DNA of 50,722 nucleotides from Acidobacteriota bacterium. GTDB taxonomy: Bacteria; Acidobacteriota; Terriglobia; Acidiferrales; UBA7541. The stretch is taken from positions 1 to 50,722 of the forward strand of contig DAHUXN010000039.1 of the NCBI GenBank assembly GCA_027307115.1, read 5' to 3'. Positions 18,136-25,099 of this stretch are shown here, piece after piece. The notes beneath the pieces were generated by a model that was given only the letters and a program-made list of their open reading frames with translations, made no database searches and had not been told where the DNA came from. Both the position numbers and the translations under genes were made by a program. Position 1 is the stretch's first letter; each line of letters opens with the position of its first letter.

Positions 18136-18724
18136 CGCACCCAATCCTAACAACAGAAAGTATTCACCTGGAGCGTCTCAGGCCGCGGCACACCTCAATC
18201 GCCGCTTGATCGCCTTGACTGGCTTTATGGGCTGCGGAAAATCCACCGTGGCGCGGTTGCTCGCGCGACAGATCGGATGGGTTCACGCGGATCTGGATAA
18301 ACGCATCGTCGAACGCGCGAACATGCCCATTTCCGCCATTTTTGCCCAGCTCGGCGAGCCGGCATTCCGCAAGATCGAGCACGAGGAATTGAAACGAATT
18401 CTTGGAGAGTCCGCAGAAGCGGCGCGGCCAACGATCATTTCGCTAGGCGGTGGAACCATGGCCCAGGCGCAAAACGTCGACGCGCTGCGCCAAACGGGCT
18501 GTCCCACTGTATGGCTGGATTGCCAGGTTGACGAACTTCTCAGGCGTTGTTCCCACATTACTGACCGGCCGCTCTTCCGCGACGAAGCAAGTTTTCGACA
18601 GCTGTACGCGCGGCGGTTGCCGTTTTACGAATTGGCCGAGTATCGCGTGGAGAGCGCCGTCGAGCCGCTCCGCGTGGTTCAGAACATCATTGCGCTCGGC
18701 ATATTGGAAGGAGTCCCCACGTGA
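18104..18724 (+). CDS. aroK: Shikimate kinase
   Basis: 206 residues from the upstream start; a GTG at 18128 is an alternative that would cut the overlap with the DUF4097 gene from 32 to 8 bases. Walker A is GFMGCGKST, the shikimate-binding DLDKRI follows at the usual distance, and GGGTMAQ and the lid-region ITDRPLFRD are present. It phosphorylates shikimate with ATP in aromatic amino-acid synthesis. No other aro gene is nearby: it has been placed inside an envelope-stress gene string, coupled by overlap to the DUF4097 gene before it and by GTGA overlap to the secreted-protein gene after it. The poorly conserved first 30 residues favour the later start. Confidence 0.9.
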   Translation: MVQSTSTSVTDAPNPNNRKYSPGASQAAAHLNRRLIALTGFMGCGKSTVARLLARQIGWVHADLDKRIVERANMPISAIFAQLGEPAFRKIEHEELKRILGESAEAARPTIISLGGGTMAQAQNVDALRQTGCPTVWLDCQVDELLRRCSHITDRPLFRDEASFRQLYARRLPFYELAEYRVESAVEPLRVVQNIIALGILEGVPT

Positions 18725-19413
18725 GCCGAAGCCTAAGACTTGTGCAACGTTATGCACTGATGCTGGGCGCGCTACTCTGGCTGGTGCCAGCGGCAAGTGC
18801 CCAGACTCTCGCTTCCGACAAGGGCAAGTTCCGTGACATGGTCAACGGAAAGCAAGTCGGCTCCGAGCAATTTGAAATCGAACCGAGCGGCGGAGATTGG
18901 GTGGCCCGAGGCACTTCAGTTGTGAAAGCTGCGCAGGGCCCCGAAACGCATATAACTTCGTCGTTGAAGCTCCACAGCGACGGCACTCCACTGCATTACG
19001 AATGGACTACGGTCGCTGGTCCGAAAAACGCCACGGCATCGATCGATTTCGACAATGGCACGGCTACGATCCACTTGCAGGTCAATGGCGGGAAACCGTT
19101 CACGCAGCAGTTTTTCTTCAAGACCCCGATCATTGCGATTCTCGACGACAATCTCTATCACCAGTACGCGATCCTCGCGGATCTGTATGACTGGTCGAAG
19201 AAGGGGCAACAGAGTTTTCCCGTTTTGATTCCGCAGGAAATGACGCCAGGAACAATCACCGTAGAAGCCCTTGATCCGGAAGATCGAGGTGGGAAAAGCC
19301 TGCAACGCTTGAGAGTGCACAGCCAAGATCTGGAAATCACTTTATATCTTGACGGAAAGCGTTTGGTCCGAATTGCGGTTCCCAGCGCGAACGCGGAAAT
19401 TGTTCGCGAATAG
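18721..19413 (+). CDS. Secreted protein of unknown function
   Basis: 230 residues, GTG start overlapping the aroK stop (GTGA). The signal peptide runs to about residue 28 (LMLGALLWLVPAASA, cleavage before QTL). The mature part is mostly beta: GKFRDMVNGKQVGSEQFEIE, ATASIDFDNGTATIHLQVNG and LEITLYLDGKRLVRIAVP. The pattern (a modified small domain reading 'product with kinship to sugar- or lipid-measuring beta folds') is not diagnostic, and I do not assign a family. It ends the plus-strand operon, just before the terminator at 19438, and is likely periplasmic. The position in the ECF module suggests it serves the same envelope response. Confidence 0.75.
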   Translation: MSRSLRLVQRYALMLGALLWLVPAASAQTLASDKGKFRDMVNGKQVGSEQFEIEPSGGDWVARGTSVVKAAQGPETHITSSLKLHSDGTPLHYEWTTVAGPKNATASIDFDNGTATIHLQVNGGKPFTQQFFFKTPIIAILDDNLYHQYAILADLYDWSKKGQQSFPVLIPQEMTPGTITVEALDPEDRGGKSLQRLRVHSQDLEITLYLDGKRLVRIAVPSANAEIVRE

Positions 19414-19429
19414 AATTCTCTGCGTCAAA

Positions 19430-19468
19430 TAAAAAAAGGCCCGGGTTCAGACCCCGGGCCCTTTCTTT
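19430..19468. terminator. Bidirectional intrinsic terminator between the two sigma modules
   Basis: A perfect 8-bp GC stem (19438-19445 with 19453-19460, arms GGCCCGGG/CCCGGGCC) has a 7-base loop. It is flanked by A7 on the left and CTTTCTTT on the right, so it works in both directions, and best on the minus strand. It stops the plus-strand operon after 19413 and the minus-strand operon after 19490. Confidence 0.88.
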
Positions 19469-19489
19469 GTCTGCGAAGAAAAATGAAGC

Positions 19490-20617
19490 TCAGAGCACTG
19501 CAGCCCGCGTTTTGATCGGATGCTCCGCCGGCGCTTCTAGAGTCACAGGCACCTTGATCTCCGAACCTTGGCGGATAATCGTAAGCGGTACACTCTTGTG
19601 CTCGCGCTGCTCTCGCAAGTGTTCCCGCAGATCGTCAACTGTTTTCACGGCAGCACCATCGACGCCAGTAATCACATCTCCTGCCTTCAATCCAGCCTTG
19701 GCGGCGGCGCTGTTTTGGCTAACTTCTCGAATCAAGACTCCCGCTTCGCCCGGAACATGGAAGTATGTGCCGAGTTGCCCGCTAACATCTTCCGCTTGAA
19801 TGCCGAGAACTGGCGTCATGCCGGGGAAGAGTTCCGGCATGCTGAACTTGAAATTGAAGTTGCGCGGCGGAAGGACCTCTCGAAGGCGGGCGTCCATGCT
19901 CCGCGCGCTGTCTCCGACCTGGACTGTTAACTTCTCATCGTGCCCGTTGCGGACGACCTCAACTGGCACTGATCGCCCGGGAGGCGTCTCGCGCACAAGG
20001 CGACGAAATTGCACGGTTCCCTCAACGGGCTGGCCATCGTATTCGAGAATCACGTCCTTTGCTTGCAGGCCAGCCTTGGCAGATGGGCCGTCTGGCAGGA
20101 CTTCAGAAACAATCACGCCCTCGGGTCGAGGTAGTTTGAATTCTTTTACCTTCTCCGGGGTGACCTCGGCGATCTCAATTCCCAGCCAACCGGCATCGTC
20201 GCTCGCATCCAGCAGTCCCTGTGTTTGCGCGAAAAGTTGCTGTCCCTGCGCCGCAACGGCTTGCGCATCAGCCTCGATTCCCGCCTGCTGTGCATGCAGC
20301 CGGGCCGTGAGCCTGTTCATATCCGCTCGATTCGTCAATCCGTTCTCGACCATCTCTTTAGCCACCTCCGACTTAAGTTCCATGGCATTTCTCTGAATTT
20401 CTCGCGCTTGTGCCTCCATATCAGCCTGAAGCCGCCTCATGTCCCGTTGCCACTGAGCCTGATCAACAGCTTGGCTGAGGCTCTCGGAAGCCGATGCCTG
20501 TGGCGGTGATGAGATCAGCGCAGGCGTCTGTAACGATTGCGCACAGGCAACCGCAACCAGCACACCTAGGGTTGCCACCACAAAAACTCCCTGCTTGATA
20601 TACGTAGTAGCGTGCAT
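19490..20617 (-). CDS. Exported protein with coiled coil and two PDZ domains, no protease domain
   Basis: 375 residues. The signal peptide ends near VACAQS. A charged helical segment follows (about 50-140, WQRDMRRLQADMEAQAREIQ, probable coiled coil), then two PDZ domains. PDZ1 (about 145-235) has GWLGIEIAEVTPE and LPDGPSAKAGLQAKDVILEY; PDZ2 (about 275-365) has LGIQAEDVSGQLG and SQNSAAAKAGLKAGDVITGV. There is no serine-protease catalytic domain, so it is not DegP/DegS/RseP itself. A periplasmic scaffold or adaptor that presents C-termini is the likely role. The ATG has GGAG 7 bases upstream. It is the last gene of the minus-strand ECF module and could link the anti-sigma or DUF4097 proteins to proteolysis (inference). 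Confidence 0.85.
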   Translation of the reverse strand: MHATTYIKQGVFVVATLGVLVAVACAQSLQTPALISSPPQASASESLSQAVDQAQWQRDMRRLQADMEAQAREIQRNAMELKSEVAKEMVENGLTNRADMNRLTARLHAQQAGIEADAQAVAAQGQQLFAQTQGLLDASDDAGWLGIEIAEVTPEKVKEFKLPRPEGVIVSEVLPDGPSAKAGLQAKDVILEYDGQPVEGTVQFRRLVRETPPGRSVPVEVVRNGHDEKLTVQVGDSARSMDARLREVLPPRNFNFKFSMPELFPGMTPVLGIQAEDVSGQLGTYFHVPGEAGVLIREVSQNSAAAKAGLKAGDVITGVDGAAVKTVDDLREHLREQREHKSVPLTIIRQGSEIKVPVTLEAPAEHPIKTRAAVL

Positions 20618-20650
20618 TTTTGTTCTCCGTCCCAGAATTTTCCAGCCCAG

Positions 20651-21478
20651 CTAAACCGTAGGATGTCCTTGCACCAACCGAATGCCGCCATTCACAGTGC
20701 TCATCGAGATATCACCGCCGCCGCTCCCGAGTTGGCCCCGAAACCGGCGAGGGTTGTAAGCGTTGAGTGTGCGCAAAGGAAAGTCGGAATGAAAATCGCC
20801 GTTGCGATTCGCCACATTAATTTCGGCATCTGCACCCGCGGGCAATGACAGCACAACCGAACCGTTGACCGTGGCGAGCTGAATTGGATCCCCCTGTGGG
20901 AGTCTCTTCAATTCGAGCCGCACGTCGCCGTTGGTGGTCCTCGCGTTGAAGCGGCCGTCGCCGTCGAGCACTTCGACACTGCCATTTATAGAGTCGAGCG
21001 TCCCTGTACCCGAAACTCCTCGCACGTGCACATCGCCGTTTACCGTGTCAACGTTCGTTAGTTGGACGTGGTACGGCACGCTGACGTGATATTCGACCGT
21101 GACTTCGACCCCGCTGCCTCGCGGATAGTGCGTGCTCACAGCCATATGCTCACCATCCGACTCCACGCTGATCTGCACACGATCAAGGTCAGCCGGATTG
21201 TGTAGCGCCGTCTTGACTGCGCGAATTTCCACTTGATTGCGATCCCAGCCGTCGACCCGCACTGAACCGTTCACATTTGCCAATGAAAAAATTCCCCCGG
21301 GCTGCAGAGGGTATGTGTGATCGAACACCTGCGTGGACGCAGATGCCGGCAGCGCTGCGAAAAAGAGAGCGGCCAAGAACGCAACAGAAAGCCACGTGGT
21401 TGGACGAGCACAGAAAAGAATCAATTTTTGCATCACTAGAATTGCCGAATCGATCGCCCGGGTCGTCACTCGAATCAT
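20651..21478 (-). CDS. DUF4097-type secreted protein with NG-turn repeats (module 2, second copy)
   Basis: 275 residues from the ATG at 21478, with GGAGGG 5 bases upstream. After a signal or anchor segment (WLSVAFLAALFFAALPASAS) there are rungs ending in asparagine-glycine turns: LANVNGSVRVDGWDRNQVEI, VDTVNGDVHVRGVSGTG, DSINGSVEVLDGDGRFN, RTTNGDVRLEL, ATVNGSVVLSLP and STVNGGIRLV. This is DUF4097-like, i.e. a short beta-helix, probably periplasmic or at the cell surface. It differs from the module 1 copy by the very regular N-G-S/D-V signature. It follows the TGGG-repeat gene by about 70 bases and precedes the PDZ gene by 33, so the three are likely one transcript. Confidence 0.84.
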   Translation of the reverse strand: MIRVTTRAIDSAILVMQKLILFCARPTTWLSVAFLAALFFAALPASASTQVFDHTYPLQPGGIFSLANVNGSVRVDGWDRNQVEIRAVKTALHNPADLDRVQISVESDGEHMAVSTHYPRGSGVEVTVEYHVSVPYHVQLTNVDTVNGDVHVRGVSGTGTLDSINGSVEVLDGDGRFNARTTNGDVRLELKRLPQGDPIQLATVNGSVVLSLPAGADAEINVANRNGDFHSDFPLRTLNAYNPRRFRGQLGSGGGDISMSTVNGGIRLVQGHPTV

Positions 21479-21547
21479 CACTGCCCTCCTGAACTCAAGC
21501 GTGGTACTTGGCCCGTGTTTACGAAAACGTTTGTTTGTTCTCGCGCC

Positions 21548-22891
21548 TTAATTCTGAGGCGGAGGCGGTGGTATAGGAATTTTCATGTTCGACAAATCCA
21601 TCTCAAGCTGGCGGCGAAGCTTGTCCATTTGCTGCTTTAACAGATCCATCTGGTGCTTCTCTTGATTCGAATCGTTCAGAACCAAACGAATGTTGCCTGA
21701 CACGGTGCGTAGTACAAGCGTCGCGCCACCGCCGTTGAGCTCTCCCACCGCGCGAACGGCGTGGCTGCCTTCATCCGGTTCGCCGTAAGTCACTTTCAGC
21801 GGAAATGCAGGATCGACGATAACGCGATGATCGCCGCCGAGTTCAACTTGGGCATCGACAGTAACGGGGAGCAGCTTTGGAAGATAAACGACGATGTCGC
21901 CCTCACCTGCCGCCAGGCGGCACGGAGTCGTGAGCTTTGCACCCGGACCGAACCAAGCCGTGATGCCACCTGAGCCCGTGGACGCCCGCACGGAATTTTC
22001 AACCTGCATCAGATAAACATTCCCGGCTCCAGTCTCGAGTTCGGTCGGCCCGGAGGCGCGGACAATCCGAATCCCGCCGCCTCCCGTGCGTGCGCGAATC
22101 AGACCGGAAGCCTCGCCCACGTCAATCTGGCCACCGCCGGTGCTCACGATCAATCCAGAGCCCGAATGCTCGAGTGAAATATTACCCCCGCCGGTTTCGA
22201 GCTTGCCCGCCCCACCTATCGAAGCTACGCGAATGTGTCCGCCGCCGGTGCGCAAAACGGCCGTGCCCGTAACGGGTCCCACCGTAATATTCCCGCCGCC
22301 TGTCGTTGCCACCAAGTCATTTCCTGCATTCTTAACGGAGATGTGCCCGCCGTCCGTGACCAGCCTGGCAGGGCCGCCGATCTCACCGGTGGATATATTT
22401 CCGCCGTTGGTGCCAATCGAAACGCGGCCCTGGATGTCACCGACGAGCACATTCCCGCCCTGCGTGGAAATATCGAGGTTGTAATTCCGCGGCACGGCGA
22501 CTTCGAATGTCACCGAGAGATGCTGTTCCCAGCCGTGATGCGGCGTGCGTGCGAACAATAGGACGCCATCGGGCGTATTGCGCGCAACCAGGCTGAACGC
22601 GTCCAGGATTTCACGCGCGCTGGAACCGTTCGACCTCACTTCGACGTGCACGCGATAATCGACCGTCGCCGACTCATGCGTGCTGATATGAACGTCGCCT
22701 TCATCGGCGATGAGATGCAACCGCAGGCCAGCACTCGTCGAAAGCTGGCCCGTCTTATCGGCCGACAAACCATCGGAGCCATTGTTTGCTTTCCGTTTCG
22801 CAAACGCGAGAGGTCCGAATGCCAGCATCGCGGCCAGCGTCAAGATCCCGCCTTGCCAATACCGTTGTTGCACGGATCGTCTAGCTCCCAT
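21548..22891 (-). CDS. DUF4097-like beta-solenoid protein with tandem T-G-G-G repeats (module 2)
   Basis: 447 residues. A signal peptide runs to about residue 31 (ILTLAAMLAFGPLAFA). The first domain (50-140) is followed by ten or so tandem units of 16-20 residues (about 140-335), each holding T-x-G-G-x-I: STQGGNVLVGDI, GTNGGNISTGEI, VTDGGHISVKNA, ATTGGGNITVGPV, LRTGGGHIRVASI, LETGGGNISLEH, VSTGGGQIDVGE, ARTGGGGIRIVRA, LETGAGNVYLM and ASTGSGGITAW. Such spacing fits one strand-turn-strand rung per unit of a beta-solenoid with a glycine ladder. The C-terminus is a short coiled coil (HQMDLLKQQMDKLRRQLEMD) and a proline run. The ATG directly follows the TAA of the anti-sigma gene, so it is translationally coupled. 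I cannot name a ligand; surface or periplasm is likely. Confidence 0.85.
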   Translation of the reverse strand: MGARRSVQQRYWQGGILTLAAMLAFGPLAFAKRKANNGSDGLSADKTGQLSTSAGLRLHLIADEGDVHISTHESATVDYRVHVEVRSNGSSAREILDAFSLVARNTPDGVLLFARTPHHGWEQHLSVTFEVAVPRNYNLDISTQGGNVLVGDIQGRVSIGTNGGNISTGEIGGPARLVTDGGHISVKNAGNDLVATTGGGNITVGPVTGTAVLRTGGGHIRVASIGGAGKLETGGGNISLEHSGSGLIVSTGGGQIDVGEASGLIRARTGGGGIRIVRASGPTELETGAGNVYLMQVENSVRASTGSGGITAWFGPGAKLTTPCRLAAGEGDIVVYLPKLLPVTVDAQVELGGDHRVIVDPAFPLKVTYGEPDEGSHAVRAVGELNGGGATLVLRTVSGNIRLVLNDSNQEKHQMDLLKQQMDKLRRQLEMDLSNMKIPIPPPPPQN

Positions 22892-23908
22892 TTACTTCTG
22901 CCCCGCCGGAGTCTGCTGAATTGCCGCGGCACTTTGCAGCCGGATGTAATTATTGGGGTCGGTGCGCATGCGGTCGCGAAGAACAGTGAATGCTTGAGGG
23001 TCGGAGAGCAGCGCGCCACGCGCGGAAAATGTGCGAAGCGAGTTGATGGCCTCGACGCGGACACCAATGTTCCCGTCCTTAACCAGCGCATCGAGCATCG
23101 TCTGAACCACTTGCTGATTCGGCTGAGCCTCAGTCAATGCCTCAAGCGCCTTCAATCGCACAGCCGCGTTGCGATCAATGCGCACTGCCTGGCACAGGGC
23201 CTGCTGCACGTCAGGATCATTGGCGCGAGCTCTTAGCAATTCCACCGCGTTGATTCGCACGTCCGGACCGAATCGCCGGTTGTTGTGGAGCACGTAAAGA
23301 AGCACCTGCTTTACTTCTTTATCGTCAACGGTGCCTTGAACTACGACCGGCTTCTCGGTTGTCATCTGCACTTCGACGCGAGGCGGACGATTGTCCGTGG
23401 TTGGAGTCCAATTGATTCCGGAAACAGCGGCGGTCTGCAATTCTTGATTGTCCATCGTCATCGAACCCAACGCCGCTGGCGGTCGCGACGGGGACGAGGT
23501 GCTCACCTGTGACCGCCGCGGCGCCAATGTGCCGATGGAAAAACCGATGAGGAGCAACATGACTACACTTGCCGCAGGATGCAACGCGAGCCAGTGCGCC
23601 GGAAAAATGGATTCCGCCCAACGCGCGAAAACACCGCGATGATCCATTTCATCGAGAGCATCCTCGAACCGGTTGCGACAGCTCGACAGTAATGCAGGGG
23701 ATGGTTCCGGGCGCCGCTGCGAGGCTAGAATTTCCAGCATGCGCCTCTCCGCGGTCAGCGCGGCGACGCATCGCGGACAACGGTCCAGATGCTCTTCGAG
23801 CGAATCGCGCTCAGCGCCTTCGAGCTCGTCGAGCGCAAAGAGCATAACCTGCGATTCAAACTCCGGACACGCTTGCTCGTCGGAGTGCGGATTGAATTCC
23901 TGCTGCAT
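22892..23908 (-). CDS. Zinc anti-sigma factor with periplasmic HEAT-repeat region (module 2)
   Basis: 338 residues, ATG with AAGGAG 7 bases upstream. The N-terminus has FALDELEGAERDSLEEHL and the H-x3-C-x2-C zinc anti-sigma motif (H40, C44, C47, HLDRCPRC). A membrane helix lies near 108-128 (AASVVMLLLIGFSIGTLAP). A linker rich in S/P/T is followed by HEAT-like helical repeats (about 190-335): VRINAVELLRARANDPDVQQ, AAVRLKALEALTEAQPNQQV, IGVRVEAINSLRTFSARGAL and NYIRLQSAAAIQQT. Cytoplasmic ZAS plus periplasmic HEAT repeats suggests an anti-sigma whose sensor binds an extended ligand or protein. It lies 14 bases after its sigma gene and abuts the TGGG-repeat gene. Confidence 0.88.
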   Translation of the reverse strand: MQQEFNPHSDEQACPEFESQVMLFALDELEGAERDSLEEHLDRCPRCVAALTAERRMLEILASQRRPEPSPALLSSCRNRFEDALDEMDHRGVFARWAESIFPAHWLALHPAASVVMLLLIGFSIGTLAPRRSQVSTSSPSRPPAALGSMTMDNQELQTAAVSGINWTPTTDNRPPRVEVQMTTEKPVVVQGTVDDKEVKQVLLYVLHNNRRFGPDVRINAVELLRARANDPDVQQALCQAVRIDRNAAVRLKALEALTEAQPNQQVVQTMLDALVKDGNIGVRVEAINSLRTFSARGALLSDPQAFTVLRDRMRTDPNNYIRLQSAAAIQQTPAGQK

Positions 23909-23922
23909 AGAGTTCTCCTTGC

Positions 23923-24561
23923 TTACCTCATGCCGTCCAGGCTGGCGCGCAATTTGCGCGTCGCGCGGAACAGCGAATTCTTCACGGTCTCTTCAGAAGT
24001 GCCGAGCATGTCGCCGATCACTCGCAATTTCAGTCCCTCGTAATGCTTCAATTCGAAAACCATTCGTTCGCGCGGTGACAGCCCGCCAAGTGCCGCGGTG
24101 ATGTGCCGGCCCAATTCCTGTCCCAAGAAGTGGCGCTCAGGATTCGCCGCCGATCGATGCTCTGTTTGCTGATCGAAAAAGTCGGGAGCCGCGCCATCGG
24201 CATCCGCTGATTCAGGAGCTTGTTCCTCGCGCCTGGTGTTCTTGCGACGCAGATGGTCCAGGCATACGTTCGTCGCAATGCGGTAAATCCAAGTATAAAA
24301 ACTGCACTCGAACCGGAAACGCGACAGGTTCCGGTAAGCACGCAGAAAAACTTCCTGATAAACATCCCGGGCGTCTTCGCTGCCGCGCAGGAGGTTCAGA
24401 GCCAGTCGCAGCACATCGCGGTCGTAGCGGCGAACCAATTCCTCAAAAGCCGGGCGATTGCCCGCTTGCGCTTGCCGGACCAACACTTGTTCATCCGCTT
24501 TTTGCACCGCGCGGTACCCCGCACCCCCTTCGAGCGCCGCACTTATTCCCGTCGAGTTCAT
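23923..24561 (-). CDS. ECF-type RNA polymerase sigma factor (module 2)
   Basis: 212 residues. Region 2: NRPAFEELVRRYDRDVLRLA, ARDVYQEVFLRAYRNLSRFR and SFYTWIYRIATNVCLDHLRR. A variable acidic linker (about 110-150) follows, then region 4: LSPRERMVFELKHYEGLKLR and VIGDMLGTSEETVKNSLFRA, the -35-reading helix-turn-helix. It resembles the RpoE-like group. It heads the minus-strand module and is followed 14 bases later by its presumed anti-sigma gene. The ATG overlaps by 4 bases the stop of a possible 30-codon leader frame. I see no clean ECF-type (GGAAC...CGT) promoter in front, so autoregulation is not shown by the sequence. Confidence 0.93.
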   Translation of the reverse strand: MNSTGISAALEGGAGYRAVQKADEQVLVRQAQAGNRPAFEELVRRYDRDVLRLALNLLRGSEDARDVYQEVFLRAYRNLSRFRFECSFYTWIYRIATNVCLDHLRRKNTRREEQAPESADADGAAPDFFDQQTEHRSAANPERHFLGQELGRHITAALGGLSPRERMVFELKHYEGLKLRVIGDMLGTSEETVKNSLFRATRKLRASLDGMR

Positions 24562-24650
24562 AGCCGGATGCGAATTACCTGTCGTGGAGCCTGCTCGTCT
24601 TGCGCGCTTCTCGGCGAATCCGCTGGCTTGACCACGTCTCTGTCCTTCAT
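24558..24650 (-). CDS. Possible 30-codon leader peptide coupled to the sigma gene
   Basis: A short frame starts MKDRDVVKPADSPRSAQDEQ, and its TGA overlaps the sigma ATG as ATGA, the typical geometry of translational coupling. An AGGAGG motif exists but 19 bases upstream, too far for efficient initiation. The peptide is hydrophilic and matches nothing I know. Could be chance. Confidence 0.22.
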   Translation of the reverse strand: MKDRDVVKPADSPRSAQDEQAPRQVIRIRL

Positions 24651-24702
24651 CCGGTTAGACGGCGGCTATCCTCCTAGGTGAGCACAGATATGGCTTAAGA
24701 TA

Positions 24703-24954
24703 TTAGCGCGAAACGCGCTCTCCCAGACGAATCAGACCGTAAACGGCCACACAGATGACAAAATCCAGAGCCATGCCCAAGTCAATTTTATAGGTCTGAT
24801 GGCGCAGATCGGCGGGAAGATGCGCGGAAAGCGACAAAAAATATATGGCGTTGCCAATCAGAATTGCGGCCAGGTATTCCAGCCACCGCCGCAGCCCTGT
24901 TCCCAGAAATTTTGCCATTTTCGTTGGACGTGAAGCATCGCCCTCATGCCTCAT
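24703..24954 (-). CDS. Small membrane protein, two predicted helices, unknown function
   Basis: 83 residues from the ATG at 24954; an internal ATG at 24918 (MAKFLGTGLRRWLEYLAAIL) is an equally good start since neither has a clear ribosome site. Two hydrophobic helices are visible: LEYLAAILIGNAIYFLSLSA and LGMALDFVICVAVYGLIRLG, joined by a short loop (HLPADLRHQTYKID), with arginines at both cytoplasmic ends. It is divergent from recG and stands about 140 bases upstream of the minus-strand sigma gene on the same strand, so it might be the first gene of that transcript. No family recognised. Confidence 0.6.
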   Translation of the reverse strand: MRHEGDASRPTKMAKFLGTGLRRWLEYLAAILIGNAIYFLSLSAHLPADLRHQTYKIDLGMALDFVICVAVYGLIRLGERVSR

Positions 24955-25025
24955 GATTAATAAATGTAGGGCTGGCGCATGCTCTTAGTAAAATACTATG
25001 CGACTGGCGCAATACTGGGTTGCCT

Positions 25026-25054
25026 GTCACTAAACTGACCTGTGTAACTGCGAA
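25026..25054 (+). promoter_or_regulatory. Possible promoter of recG-rsmD
   Basis: A TTGCCT box is followed after 17 bases by TGTAAC, a moderate match to sigma70 elements, about 45 bases before the recG start. A 6-bp hairpin (GATAAG/CTTATC at 25073-25087) sits between promoter and start codon. Boundaries are accurate to a few bases only. Confidence 0.3.
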
Positions 25055-25099
25055 ACGCGCGAGCACCGGTGAGATAAGAAACTTATCCTCAGCACCCCG

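Noticed and set aside
24001-24561. Possibility that the module 2 sigma gene is a duplicate of the module 1 sigma gene
   Set aside because: Conserved only at family motifs; the linker and region 4 differ clearly, so they are different ECF lineages.
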